Assembly (NCBI RefSeq): GCF_026241315.1
Contig: NZ_JAPHNA010000004.1
Location: forward strand, 1-64,000
Source of the DNA: Campylobacter sp. MIT 21-1684
GTDB lineage: Bacteria; Campylobacterota; Campylobacteria; Campylobacterales; Campylobacteraceae
Length of the DNA stretch: 64,000 nucleotides
Direction of reading: 5' to 3'
Below the pieces are notes generated by a model. That model worked only from the letters and a program-made list of their open reading frames with translations, was not told where the DNA came from and searched no databases. A program made the position numbers and the translations under genes. This document shows positions 25,684 through 35,010 of the stretch, in pieces; the stretch's first letter is position 1, and every line of letters starts with the position of its first letter.

Positions 25684-26630
25684 TGATGAACATTAGCAAT
25701 CTTAATGAACTTTTAAATACGCAAATCACAAATAAAGGTTCTGTTTCAAGTGTTGGAGGATTTGCACTTGAATTAAAAGAATTAAAACACGGCTATGCAT
25801 TTTTTTGCCAAAATGAAGAAGATCTTGATAAAGCTTTGCAACAAGGTGCTTTTGCAATAATTTCTGAAAAAGAACTCGCTGTCAAAGATAAAGAAGTGTT
25901 TTATCTAAAAAGCAAGAATTTAAAAAATTCTCTTACAAGACTCTTGCGTTTTATATCCGAAGAAAAAGAACTGTGTTTTTTAAAACTTGATACAGAAAGT
26001 CTTAATTTTTCAAAAGCTTTTTCTTTACAAAAATTACAAGGTGATGTCTGTTTAGATTTTAATCTTTTACTTAAAGCAAAACAAAAAGCAATCTTTTGTT
26101 ATGATGAAGAAAGTTATCTTTTACAATTAGGAGCATACTATGAAAGACTTCCTTCATCTTGCTTCGAAATTTTAAATCATTCAAGCCTTTTCTTTACAAA
26201 TCTACTTTGCGAAAATTCTTATTTTAAAAATTTGCATCTTCCTTTTATATACGCTGAAATTTTTGCTCATTTTGTTGCTTTTTTTGAGCAAAAAAAAATG
26301 CCTTTACATTTTGACTCTAATAAACTTGATTTTTTTAATGTTTGTTTTATTAATGGAAAAATGGAATTAACAGAATTTGGAAAAAGCTCTAGGGCTTTTA
26401 TCATAGTTTTTAAAGAAAATGATTTCCTCTACTGGCAAAAAGCTTGTCACGATATAAAAGGTTTTAAAAGTGCAAAAAAAAATTCTTTATCGTGTGATTT
26501 TTCTTATCAAACTTTGAACGATTTAAGAAAATTAAAAGACTTTCGTTATCTTCTTATTCTGCTTGAAAACAGAGAGGAATTTTTCAATGAATTCTCTGCG
26601 CAACAAAAAGAATTTTCTTTATTTAAATAA
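25683..26630 (+). CDS. MurF-like N-terminal domain protein of unknown function
   Basis: A 315-residue cytoplasmic protein. The first 110 residues resemble the UDP-substrate-binding domain of Mur ligases (MurE/MurF): VSSVGGFALELKELKHGYAFF, a GAFAIIS strand and a KNLKNSLTRLLRFI helix where MurF has its equivalent. The expected ATP-binding GKT loop is absent, and the rest (about 120-315) is an unfamiliar alpha/beta region rich in Phe and Leu. It could be a non-catalytic Mur relative or an allosteric partner. It starts on the metG stop (TAATG) and ends at a palindromic terminator. The similarity is seen by eye only. Confidence 0.65.
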   Translation: MMNISNLNELLNTQITNKGSVSSVGGFALELKELKHGYAFFCQNEEDLDKALQQGAFAIISEKELAVKDKEVFYLKSKNLKNSLTRLLRFISEEKELCFLKLDTESLNFSKAFSLQKLQGDVCLDFNLLLKAKQKAIFCYDEESYLLQLGAYYERLPSSCFEILNHSSLFFTNLLCENSYFKNLHLPFIYAEIFAHFVAFFEQKKMPLHFDSNKLDFFNVCFINGKMELTEFGKSSRAFIIVFKENDFLYWQKACHDIKGFKSAKKNSLSCDFSYQTLNDLRKLKDFRYLLILLENREEFFNEFSAQQKEFSLFK

Positions 26631-26643
26631 AGAAAATTCTTTT
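26606..26643. terminator. 38-bp perfect palindrome, bidirectional terminator
   Basis: Bases 26606-26643 are a perfect inverted repeat with no mismatch, centred between 26624 and 26625, with arms of 19 bases beginning AAAAGAATTTTC. It overlaps the stop of the MurF-like gene (26628-26630) and lies 20 bases before the stop of convergent ogt. Poly-A and poly-T flanks on both ends fit Rho-independent termination in either direction. Confidence 0.85.
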
Positions 26644-26662
26644 AAAGAACAAAGTATTGCTC

Positions 26663-27133
26663 TTAGCTCAAGTCTGATTTGAATTGACAGCAATACTTTT
26701 CAAGCTTTAATAAAAAAGTTTTATAATTTAAACCTCCACTATACCCGCCTATGCCATTACTTGCAACGATTCTATGACAAGGTATAAAAAGAGGAAGTTT
26801 GTTTTTTGAATTTGCATTCCCAACAGCACGATAAGCATTCTTATATCCTATTTTTTCAGCTATTTCTTTATATGTTGCTGTTTGACCATAGGGAATTTCT
26901 TGTAAAGCTTTATACACTTTTCTCTCAAATACAGTTCCTTGTAACAAAAGAGGTGTTTTAAATTCTTGCAATCTTCCTGAAAAATAAAGCTCAAGCTCAG
27001 CTTTAGCTTGCTCTAATACTTCACAACTCTTTACTTCTCCTGTTTTTTGACAAAAAGAAAGTTCAGTAAGGGAATTTCCATTGCTATGTAAAGATAAGTA
27101 ACAAATTGGAGATTTATAATAAATTTTAAACAT
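26663..27133 (-). CDS. ogt: methylated-DNA-protein-cysteine methyltransferase
   Basis: A suicide repair protein that takes methyl groups from O6-methylguanine in DNA. The 156 residues end in the active-site signature PCHRIVASNGIGGYSGG (acceptor Cys near residue 120), preceded by the DNA-binding helix-turn-helix GQTATYKEIAEKIGYKNAYRAVGNANSKN with the arginine finger. The start is preceded by AAAGGAT. It lies between convergent and divergent neighbours and is probably monocistronic. Confidence 0.95.
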   Translation of the reverse strand: MFKIYYKSPICYLSLHSNGNSLTELSFCQKTGEVKSCEVLEQAKAELELYFSGRLQEFKTPLLLQGTVFERKVYKALQEIPYGQTATYKEIAEKIGYKNAYRAVGNANSKNKLPLFIPCHRIVASNGIGGYSGGLNYKTFLLKLEKYCCQFKSDLS

Positions 27134-27152
27134 TTTTTATCCTTTAAAAGGC

Positions 27153-27158
27153 TATAAT
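27153..27158 (+). promoter_or_regulatory. -10 box for acnB
   Basis: TATAAT in AAAGGCTATAATTG, 27 bases before the acnB ATG, with AAGGAG (27175-27180) as ribosome-binding site. CTATAATTG is nearly self-complementary, so the same bases could also serve the divergent ogt gene. Confidence 0.6.
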
Positions 27159-27185
27159 TGAAAAAATTATACACAAGGAGAGAAA

Positions 27186-29732
27186 ATGTCCTTTAAAGAA
27201 GAATACGCTAAACTAGTTCAAGAAAGAGCGGCGTTAAGTATTCCAGCTTTAGCTTTGAATGCTGAACAAACAAAAGAGCTTTGCAATCTCTTACAAATAA
27301 ACGATGATGAAGAGTTGGCAAATCTTTTACAAAATCGTGTTAATCCCGGAGTTGATGATGCTGCTTTAGTAAAATGTGAGTTTTTAGATGGTATTTTAAA
27401 GGGTGCATTTCAAGCCCCAAATATCGATAAAAAACGAGCTTTAAAAATGCTTGAAACAATGTTAGGTGGTTATAATGTTAAAGTTTTAATTGATGCTTTA
27501 AAACAAGAAGATACAGCACAAGATGCTGCCAATGTACTGAAAAATATTATTTTCGTACACGATAATTTTCATACCATTGCAGAATTAAGTAAAAATAATA
27601 AATATGCAAAAGAAGTACTCCAAAGTTGGGCAAATGCGGAATGGTTTGTTAAAAGAGAAAAGCTGCCAGAACGAATACAATGTGTTGTTTTCAAAGTCGC
27701 AGGAGAAACAAACACTGATGATTTAAGTCCGGCAGGAGATGCTTTCACAAGGAGTGATATTCCTTTACACGCTAATGCTATGCTGAAAGTGAGACAAGCG
27801 GGTTCGCTTGATATGATTAAAAAATTAAAACAAAGTGGAAAAGAAGTTGTATATGTGGGTGATGTTGTAGGTACAGGTTCAAGTAGAAAATCAGCGATCA
27901 ATTCTATACAATGGCATTTAGGAAAAGAAATCGAAGGTGTGCCAAACAAACATAGTGGAGGTATAATATTAGGATCTACAATAGCTCCTATTTTCTTTAA
28001 CACAGCTCAAGATAGTGGAGCTTTGCCAATTATTTGCGATGTAACAAAACTTGAAATGGGAGATGAATTTGAAATACATCCTTATTCTGGAAAAATTGTT
28101 AAAAATGGTTCAGTTATAGCTGAATTTACACTTACTCCAAACACTCTTTTAGATGAAGTAAGAGCCGGAGGAAGAATACCTCTTATAATAGGCAGAGGGC
28201 TTTGTGCAAAAGCAAGAGAATTTCTAGGACTCGAACCTGAAAAAATCTTTGTTAAACCCGAACAACCAAAAGAAGATAAAGGTGGTTATACACTTGCACA
28301 AAAAATGCTTGGACGTGCCTGTGGAATTGAAGGCGTGCGTCCGGGTATGTATATAGAGCCTATAACGCTTACTGTTGGCTCACAAGATACCACAGGACCT
28401 ATGACACGTGATGAAATTAAAGAACTAGCAAGTCTTGGATTTAATGCTGATTTTGTAATGCAAAGCTTTTGTCACACTGCTGCCTATCCTAAAGTTAGCG
28501 ATTCAAACTTACATAAAAGCTTACCCGGTTTTATGACAAGTCGCGGTGGGGTAAGTTTAAAACCAGGCGATGGAGTTATTCACTCTTGGCTTAATCGTTT
28601 TGTTTTGCCTGATACTGTCGGTACAGGCGGAGATTCTCACACGAGATTTCCAATAGGTATCTCTTTTCCAGCAGGAAGTGGACTTGTTGCTTTTGCTGCT
28701 GTAACAGGTTCTATGCCTTTAAATGTTCCTGAAAGCGTTTTAGTAAGATTTAGCGGGGAGCTTCAAGCAGGTATTACTTTGAGGGATTTGGTAAATGCTA
28801 TCCCTTATTATGCTATCAAACAAGGGCAGCTTACAGTAGAGAAGAAAAATAAAAAAAATATTTTTGCTGGTAAAATCTTAGAAATCGAAGGTTTGCCAAA
28901 TTTAAAAGTTGAACAAGCTTTTGAACTTAGTGATGCAAGTGCTGAAAGAAGTGCTGCAGCTTGTAGCGTTGATTTAAGCATAGAAAGTGTAAGTGAATAC
29001 ATCAAATCAAACATAAGTCTTATAAATGCAATGATAGAATCAGGTTATGAAGATAAAGCTACTCTTGCGCGTAGAGCTAAAAAAATGGAGGAATGGCTTA
29101 AAAATCCTACTCTTTTAAGAGCTGATAAAGATGCGAAATATTCTTATATAATTGAAATTAACTTAAATGATATCAAAGAACCTATTTTAGCTTGTCCAAA
29201 TGACCCTGATGATGTAGCAACTTTAAGCGAAATTTTGCAAGACGAAAAACGTCCAAAAAATATTGACGAAGTTTTCGTAGGTTCTTGTATGACAAATATA
29301 GGACATTATAGAGCTTTGGGAGAAATTTTAAAAGATAAGGGTATGCTTAAAACAAGACTTTGGGTTGTTCCGCCTACAAAAATGGATAAAGCGCAACTGA
29401 CAAAAGAAGGGTACTATAATATCTTTGGTTCTGCTGGAGCAAGAATAGAAGTTCCGGGCTGTTCTTTGTGTATGGGAAATCAAGCTCGAGTTGATGATAA
29501 TGCTGTAGTTTTTTCAACTTCAACAAGAAATTTTGATAATAGAATGGGTATGGGTGCAAAAGTATATCTAGGCAGTGCAGAACTTGCTGCTGTAAGTGCA
29601 ATTTTAGGCAAAATTCCTAATAAAGAAGAGTATTTACAAATAGTAAGCGATAAACTTAATGATTCACACAAAGCAAATATTTATAAATATTTAAATTTTA
29701 ACGAAATAGAGAATTTTAAGCTTGAAAATTAA
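27186..29732 (+). CDS. acnB: AcnB, aconitate hydratase B
   Basis: Interconverts citrate and isocitrate in the TCA cycle and, when it loses its iron-sulfur cluster, can bind mRNA. The 848 residues have the AcnB layout: HEAT-like N-terminal domain (about 1-155), swivelling domain 4 ([29 protein letters not shown]), then domains 1-3 with the cluster cysteines in [21 protein letters not shown] and [18 protein letters not shown] precedes the ATG. The length is normal for the family. Confidence 0.97.
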   Translation: MSFKEEYAKLVQERAALSIPALALNAEQTKELCNLLQINDDEELANLLQNRVNPGVDDAALVKCEFLDGILKGAFQAPNIDKKRALKMLETMLGGYNVKVLIDALKQEDTAQDAANVLKNIIFVHDNFHTIAELSKNNKYAKEVLQSWANAEWFVKREKLPERIQCVVFKVAGETNTDDLSPAGDAFTRSDIPLHANAMLKVRQAGSLDMIKKLKQSGKEVVYVGDVVGTGSSRKSAINSIQWHLGKEIEGVPNKHSGGIILGSTIAPIFFNTAQDSGALPIICDVTKLEMGDEFEIHPYSGKIVKNGSVIAEFTLTPNTLLDEVRAGGRIPLIIGRGLCAKAREFLGLEPEKIFVKPEQPKEDKGGYTLAQKMLGRACGIEGVRPGMYIEPITLTVGSQDTTGPMTRDEIKELASLGFNADFVMQSFCHTAAYPKVSDSNLHKSLPGFMTSRGGVSLKPGDGVIHSWLNRFVLPDTVGTGGDSHTRFPIGISFPAGSGLVAFAAVTGSMPLNVPESVLVRFSGELQAGITLRDLVNAIPYYAIKQGQLTVEKKNKKNIFAGKILEIEGLPNLKVEQAFELSDASAERSAAACSVDLSIESVSEYIKSNISLINAMIESGYEDKATLARRAKKMEEWLKNPTLLRADKDAKYSYIIEINLNDIKEPILACPNDPDDVATLSEILQDEKRPKNIDEVFVGSCMTNIGHYRALGEILKDKGMLKTRLWVVPPTKMDKAQLTKEGYYNIFGSAGARIEVPGCSLCMGNQARVDDNAVVFSTSTRNFDNRMGMGAKVYLGSAELAAVSAILGKIPNKEEYLQIVSDKLNDSHKANIYKYLNFNEIENFKLEN

Positions 29733-29751
29733 CTTATAACAAAAGGTGCGA

Positions 29752-30999
29752 ATGAAAATTCTGTTTTTTCTTTCTTTCTTTGCTCTTTGGCTTGCAGGGC
29801 AAGAAACTGTAACTTGTGAGTTTATTGAGACTCACAAGGAAAATTTTTTCGAAAAAAAACTTGATTCCCACGATATAAATTTATTTCATATTATATCAGA
29901 TTGCAAAAATTCTTTAAAGAATCAAGATATAACACGAAAACTCTATAAATTAGCAAACAAAATTCACGGTGGCAATAGTTCTTGCGGAGGCATTTCTTAT
30001 ATTCCTAAACTTGCTGAATTTAATGCTTTGCTTTTGCAAATTGCTATTAATCCAAGTTCTTATAAAAAACTTGAAGATTCTAAAGCGCAAGAAAAAAAAT
30101 ATGATATTTTAAGGTCTTATTTTAGATATTGGGCATACCAAAGTATAGGAAATTTCAAACTTTATCAAGAATTTTGGAGTGAATATAATAAAGCCCTAGA
30201 GCCTTTAGAGCAGTATTTTCAAACTCATTTTAACTTTGATCAAGCAACTAATATTTATTATACAACTAACACTTTAAACGAATTTCTTAATTGGGCTGTT
30301 GGAGATACAAGAATTAAAAAAGATATTAGTGCTTTTTCAAAATTTATAGCCAATAAAAACTATGATCTTGCACGCGTACAAGATTTTATCTATGCAAATA
30401 ATCCAAATAGAGATGAACTTACACTAGCCTTACAAGCAGCTCTTTTAAATCAAAGAAAAAAAGAAATTATAGAGCTTCTTGTGAATTTTGGAGCAAAAAT
30501 AAATGAAGGGTATGAAAATGCTATTTTTTATGGACTTGAAAACTATGAAAACACAAAATTTTTACTTGAAAAAGGAGCAAATGTAAATAGCACGAATGCT
30601 TTTGGGAAAACTCCATTATTTTATGCCATAGAATTGCAACGTAAAGACATTATTGCTTTGATCTTAGAAAGAGGAGTAAATGTAAATCAAAAATATATCA
30701 ATAACAATGAAAAATTAGCTTTGAGTGCAAATATAGGTGCTGATACTCCTTATTTTATAACATTTTGTGCATTAGAGCACACCTCAAAAAATATTTTAAT
30801 GCACGCTGCAGCCTATGGAGATGTGGAAATTTTACAAATGCTTATTTTTCAAGGGGCTAAATTGTTTGAAGTTGATGATCTTGGTTTTAATGCACTTGAT
30901 TTTGCTCTTGCAGCAGGACAAAAAGAAAATGCAAACTATTTGCGAAGTTTAGGGTTAAAAGCAAATGAACACTTATACTATAAAGGAAATTTAGAATGA
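29752..30999 (+). CDS. secreted ankyrin-repeat protein
   Basis: A 415-residue exported protein with a signal peptide (KILFFLSFFALWLAGQE), a helical middle domain (about 20-215) and ankyrin repeats from about 215 to 405. The repeats include ELTLALQAALLNQRKKEIIELL, TKFLLEKGANVNSTNAFGKTPLFYA and LMHAAAYGDVEILQMLIFQGAK, with at least four copies. I chose the ATG at 29752, preceded by AAAAGG; a GTG two codons earlier is possible. It lies 19 bases after acnB and overlaps the next gene by 4. Its partner is unknown; several Cys residues in the first half may form disulfides. Confidence 0.8.
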   Translation: MKILFFLSFFALWLAGQETVTCEFIETHKENFFEKKLDSHDINLFHIISDCKNSLKNQDITRKLYKLANKIHGGNSSCGGISYIPKLAEFNALLLQIAINPSSYKKLEDSKAQEKKYDILRSYFRYWAYQSIGNFKLYQEFWSEYNKALEPLEQYFQTHFNFDQATNIYYTTNTLNEFLNWAVGDTRIKKDISAFSKFIANKNYDLARVQDFIYANNPNRDELTLALQAALLNQRKKEIIELLVNFGAKINEGYENAIFYGLENYENTKFLLEKGANVNSTNAFGKTPLFYAIELQRKDIIALILERGVNVNQKYINNNEKLALSANIGADTPYFITFCALEHTSKNILMHAAAYGDVEILQMLIFQGAKLFEVDDLGFNALDFALAAGQKENANYLRSLGLKANEHLYYKGNLE

Positions 31000-31745
31000 A
31001 AACAGCACTAGTAACTGGTGCAAGCTCTGGCTTTGGAAAGGCTTGTGCAGAAGCTTTTATTCAAGCGGGCTACCAAGTAATTGCCATAGCAAGACGCAAG
31101 GAAAGATTAGATGAGCTTGTCAAAAATTATAAAGAAAAAATTTTTCCAATTTGTTTAGATATAAGAAAACAAAAAGAAGTTTTTCAAGCAATAGAAACAC
31201 TACCTAATGAATTTAAAGATATTCATATACTTTTCAATAATGCTGGTTTGGCTTTAGGCGTTGATGAATTTGATAAATTAAGTCTTGAAGATATTAATAC
31301 TATGGTTGATACAAATATTAAGGGATTTTTGTATATTGCAAGAGCTGTTATTCCTTTGTTGCGTTTGCAAAAAAATGCTTTTATTTTTAATCTCGGTTCA
31401 GTTGCTGCAAGAAATCCTTATTTTGGCGGTAATGTATATTGTGGAACAAAAGCTTTTGTCGGACAATTTTCTCGAGCCTTGAGAAATGATTTAAGAGGGA
31501 CTAACATTAAAGTTACTACTCTAGCACCTGGTCTTTGCAAGACGGAATTTTCTCAAGTACGGTTTAAAGGTGATAGTAAGAAGGCTGATTCTTTATATGA
31601 AAATACACAATTTATCAGTGCGCAAGACATCGCTCAAGTGGTATTGTCTCTTATCCAATTGCCAGAACATATCAATGTTAATGAAATAGAACTTATGCCA
31701 ATTACCCAAACTTGGAATGGTTTTCACATAGAGAAAAATCAATGA
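30996..31745 (+). CDS. short-chain dehydrogenase/reductase (YdfG-like)
   Basis: A 249-residue NAD(P)-dependent oxidoreductase. The cofactor-binding TGASSGFGKACAEAF, the NNAGLALG motif, and the catalytic Ser, Tyr and Lys (LGSVAARNPYFGGNVYCGTKAF, a YxxxK) are all present. PGLCKTEFSQVRFKGD and the C-terminal INVNEIELMPITQTWNG resemble YdfG/3-hydroxy acid dehydrogenases acting on serine or malonic semialdehyde-type substrates. Coupled at 4-base overlaps to both neighbours. Confidence 0.9.
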   Translation: MKTALVTGASSGFGKACAEAFIQAGYQVIAIARRKERLDELVKNYKEKIFPICLDIRKQKEVFQAIETLPNEFKDIHILFNNAGLALGVDEFDKLSLEDINTMVDTNIKGFLYIARAVIPLLRLQKNAFIFNLGSVAARNPYFGGNVYCGTKAFVGQFSRALRNDLRGTNIKVTTLAPGLCKTEFSQVRFKGDSKKADSLYENTQFISAQDIAQVVLSLIQLPEHINVNEIELMPITQTWNGFHIEKNQ

Positions 31746-33463
31746 AATATATCTTTCTCTGTTTTTTACCTCTCTTTAGCTTTGCTAACCCACAAGAAAA
31801 TGCTCAATTATTTGGTTTTTACACTTTGATTCCGCCTTGTATTGCCATTCTCCTAGCTTTTATTACAAAAGATGTTATCCTATCGCTTTTTATGGGTGTT
31901 CTAAGTGGAACTTTTCTTCTCAGCCTTGCTTCAAACATCTTTCACTCTACCCAAATAACTCTTATTAATATTTACAATACAGCAGTTGAATCTTTTTCTA
32001 AAATTGTCTCTTATATTTTAGTTTCAGCTTCTGATTCTGTTAATGCAGGTATCATTTTACAAATTCTTTGCATAGGTGGGCTTGTTGCGCTTGTTACAAA
32101 GATGGGCGGTGCAAAAGCTCTAGCATTAAATTTTGCAAAAAAAGCAAAATCAGCCCTTAGTGTTCAAATTAATACTTGGTTTTTAGGGCTCTTAATTTTT
32201 TTTGACGATTATGCAAATTTATTGATAGTAGGTCCTATTATGAGACCATTGGCAGATAAATTTAAAATTTCTCGCGAAAAATTTGCTTTCATTATAGATT
32301 CTACAGCTGCACCGGTTGCTGGAATCGCTGTTATTTCAACTTGGATTGGGTTTGAGGTTTCCTTAATCAAAACAGCATATGAAAATATAGGGATAAGCGA
32401 TATAAGTGCTTTTGGGATTTTTCTACAAACCATACCTTATCGTTTTTATAATATCTTTATGCTCTTTTTTGTTCTAATGACTGCTGTTATGAGGAGAGAA
32501 TTTGGACCTATGTATAAAGCGGAATTGAGAGCAAGGAGTACAGGGCAAGTTGCGCCATTGCAAAAATCTGGCAAAATCGACACTACAGAAATTGAAGATC
32601 AATTTTTAGCCCCAAAAGAAAACATAAAAATACATTCTTTTGATGCCATAGTACCTATTTTAACACTTATCTTTCTTTCTATTATAGGTTTTTATTTAAA
32701 TGGTTTAGAGAGTTTAAAAGATAAAGAGCTTGAATTCGCAAAAAACAACCCTTTTTCTTTTGAAACATTACGTTTAACTTTCGGCAAAACTGACTCTTCT
32801 GTGGTACTTTTTCAAGCAGCTTTATTTGCTGCTATTGTAGCTATTTTTTTAGGAGTTAAACGGAAAATTTTCACAATAAAAGAAGCTATTGAAACTTGGA
32901 TTTATGGCTGGAAAACAATGATTTTAACCATAGTTTTGCTTTTATTTGCTTGGTCGCTTTCAAGCGTAGTAAAGGATTTAGGAACTTCTTTATTTATCAC
33001 AGGACTTTTGGCTGATAAAATCCAAGAATTTATTCTTCCTGCTCTGATTTTTGCCTTAGCATCTGTAATCTCTTTTGCTATAGGCACAAGTTATGGAACT
33101 ATGGGTATTTTAATGCCCTTAGTTGTGCCTTTAGCACATACCATTGGTAAGGATAGTGGTATGGATTCAAATACTTTACATCATTATATGGTAGTAAATA
33201 TAAGTTGCGTTTTAACAGGGGCAATTTTTGGCAACCACTGCTCTCCTATTGCTGATAATGTTATCCTTTCTTCTATGAGCGGCAAATGCGATCATATGGA
33301 ACACGTACGTACTCAAATTCCTTACGCTCTTTTCATCTGCATTCTTTCACTTTTTAGTGGGTATATTCCTGTATCTCTAGGGTTAAGCGTTTGGATTGTT
33401 TTACCACTCAATTGTCTTTTTATTGTCTTTTTGCTTCGCATAATAGGAAAAAAATGTGAGTGA
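31742..33463 (+). CDS. NhaC-type Na+/H+ antiporter
   Basis: A 573-residue protein with a signal-like first helix (MKYIFLCFLPLFSFANP) and about 11 more membrane helices. The order TPL-type core helices is matched by FDDYANLLIVGPIMRPLAD, DSTAAPVAGIAVISTWIGFE, and NHCSPIADNVILSSM with the charged residues typical of NhaC carriers. I chose the ATG at 31742, which overlaps the dehydrogenase stop (ATGA); the 31712 frame would put 10 non-hydrophobic residues ahead. It should exchange sodium for protons or a related organic cation pair. Confidence 0.88.
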   Translation: MKYIFLCFLPLFSFANPQENAQLFGFYTLIPPCIAILLAFITKDVILSLFMGVLSGTFLLSLASNIFHSTQITLINIYNTAVESFSKIVSYILVSASDSVNAGIILQILCIGGLVALVTKMGGAKALALNFAKKAKSALSVQINTWFLGLLIFFDDYANLLIVGPIMRPLADKFKISREKFAFIIDSTAAPVAGIAVISTWIGFEVSLIKTAYENIGISDISAFGIFLQTIPYRFYNIFMLFFVLMTAVMRREFGPMYKAELRARSTGQVAPLQKSGKIDTTEIEDQFLAPKENIKIHSFDAIVPILTLIFLSIIGFYLNGLESLKDKELEFAKNNPFSFETLRLTFGKTDSSVVLFQAALFAAIVAIFLGVKRKIFTIKEAIETWIYGWKTMILTIVLLLFAWSLSSVVKDLGTSLFITGLLADKIQEFILPALIFALASVISFAIGTSYGTMGILMPLVVPLAHTIGKDSGMDSNTLHHYMVVNISCVLTGAIFGNHCSPIADNVILSSMSGKCDHMEHVRTQIPYALFICILSLFSGYIPVSLGLSVWIVLPLNCLFIVFLLRIIGKKCE

Positions 33464-34535
33464 AAACTTGGATTTTTCAAAATTATGTCCTTTTACTGAT
33501 TTTAAAAAAAAAGTCTCCTTTGCTAAAGACCTTTTTAAAGAATTTTACACAGGTGTTTATGAGTTATATCCTTGTAAAAACAAACATTACCGAACAAGAG
33601 CTGAACTTAGTTTTTATCATTCTGATCAAGCTCTAGCATATGCTATGTTTCATAATAAAAAGAAAATCATAATTGATACTTTGGATTTTGTTGATAAAAA
33701 AATTTCCGCACTAATGCCTCTGCTTTTAGGTGTTTTCAATTCAAATGAAAAACTTCGACAAAAGCTTTTTGGTATCGAATTTCTAACAACAAATACAGAA
33801 TGCAGCGTTACTCTACTATATCACAAAAACATCGACCTTATATCGCAAGAATTAAAAAATCTTAACGATGACTTAAAAATTAATATAATCGCAAGAAGCA
33901 AAGGAAAGAAGTTGGTTTTTGGCAAAGAAATACTCAAACAATGTCTTGAAATTTTTGGAAAAAAATTTTTTTATGTTTTTAATAATGACTGTTTCATACA
34001 ACCAAACACTTCTATGAATCAAACAATGATAGAATGGATGATAAAACAAGTACAAAATGAAGAAAAATGCGATATGCTTGAGCTTTATTGTGGTTATGGA
34101 AATTTTACCCTTGCTTTAGCTCCATTTTTTCGAAAGATTTTAGCAAGCGAACTTTCAAAAATAAACATTTCTTTTGCTATTGAAAATTGCAATTTAAATA
34201 CTATTTCAAATATTACTTTTGCAAGACTTTCAAGCGAAGATTTGAAAAAAGCTTTTTATAAAGAAAGAAAGTTTTTTCGTCTCAAAGAGATACATTTAGA
34301 TGAATTTAATTTCACCCATATTCTTATAGATCCTCCAAGATGTGGTCTTAGTGAAAGCGTGAAAACTCTTGTACAAGATTATAAAAATATTCTTTACCTT
34401 TCTTGTAATCCTTTAAGTCTCAAAAAAGACTTAGAAATTCTAAAGAAAACACACACTGTTGTTAATATAGCTTTTTTTGACCAATTTCACAATACTACTC
34501 ATTTAGAATGCGCGGTTGTACTTAAAAAATATTAA
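33456..34535 (+). CDS. trmA: TrmA, tRNA (uracil-5-)-methyltransferase
   Basis: Makes ribothymidine at U54 in tRNA using SAM. The 359 residues show the N-terminal KHYRTRAELSFYHSDQALAYAMF recognition segment, SAM loop LELYCGYGNFTLAL, the DPPRCGLSE box, and the catalytic-Cys region LSCNPLSLKKDLE near the C terminus. It starts at GTG overlapping the antiporter stop by 8 bases. The C-terminal THLECAVVLKK is the usual end of the family. Confidence 0.94.
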   Translation: MSENLDFSKLCPFTDFKKKVSFAKDLFKEFYTGVYELYPCKNKHYRTRAELSFYHSDQALAYAMFHNKKKIIIDTLDFVDKKISALMPLLLGVFNSNEKLRQKLFGIEFLTTNTECSVTLLYHKNIDLISQELKNLNDDLKINIIARSKGKKLVFGKEILKQCLEIFGKKFFYVFNNDCFIQPNTSMNQTMIEWMIKQVQNEEKCDMLELYCGYGNFTLALAPFFRKILASELSKINISFAIENCNLNTISNITFARLSSEDLKKAFYKERKFFRLKEIHLDEFNFTHILIDPPRCGLSESVKTLVQDYKNILYLSCNPLSLKKDLEILKKTHTVVNIAFFDQFHNTTHLECAVVLKKY

Positions 34536-34599
34536 TCTTTAAAAAACTCAATATTAAGCAAAACAAAGCTATGATTTAAAAAATATAGAAAGGAAAAAG

Positions 34600-35010
34600 A
34601 TGGATATTATAGACAGAATTTTTGAAACCACTACAAAGATAGCCGTAATAGGACTTAGTCCTGACGAACATAAGGCTTCTTTTCTTGTAGCACAGTTTTT
34701 ACAAGAAAATGGATTCCAAATTTTTCCCGTTTATCCAAAATGTGAAGAAATTTTAGGCGAAAAAGTATATAGGAATCTTGATGAAATTTCAGAACAAGTT
34801 GATACTGTGGTACTTTTTCGCAAAAGCGAATTTGCAAAAGAAGCTTTAGAGCAAATTAAGAGAAAAAAAATTAAAAATTTCTGGCTTCAGCTTGGAATTT
34901 CTAACGATGAAGTCGCAAAAGAATGTGAATTTCTTGGAATTAATTTTGTACAAGATAAATGTATGCAAAGAGAATTACCTCTTTACAAACAAAGGAAAAA
35001 ATTATGCTAG
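34600..35010 (+). CDS. CoA-binding domain protein (YccU-like)
   Basis: A 136-residue Rossmann-fold protein. The N-terminal TKIAVIGLSPDEHKASFLVAQFLQ and later IFPVYPKCEEILGEKVYRNLDEI match the CoA-binding domain of YccU-type proteins, and KNFWLQLGISNDEVAKECEFLGINFVQDKCMQRE ends it. The family binds CoA or related nucleotides and its role is unclear. TATGAT at 34570-34575 and AAAGGAAA precede it. It overlaps ilvA by 7 bases. Confidence 0.85.
   Translation: MDIIDRIFETTTKIAVIGLSPDEHKASFLVAQFLQENGFQIFPVYPKCEEILGEKVYRNLDEISEQVDTVVLFRKSEFAKEALEQIKRKKIKNFWLQLGISNDEVAKECEFLGINFVQDKCMQRELPLYKQRKKLC

Noticed and set aside
27569-28003. Open frame of 144 codons on the minus strand inside acnB.
   Set aside because: Lies opposite conserved aconitase domain 4 codons, has no ribosome-binding site, and its composition is that of a mirror of acnB codon usage.
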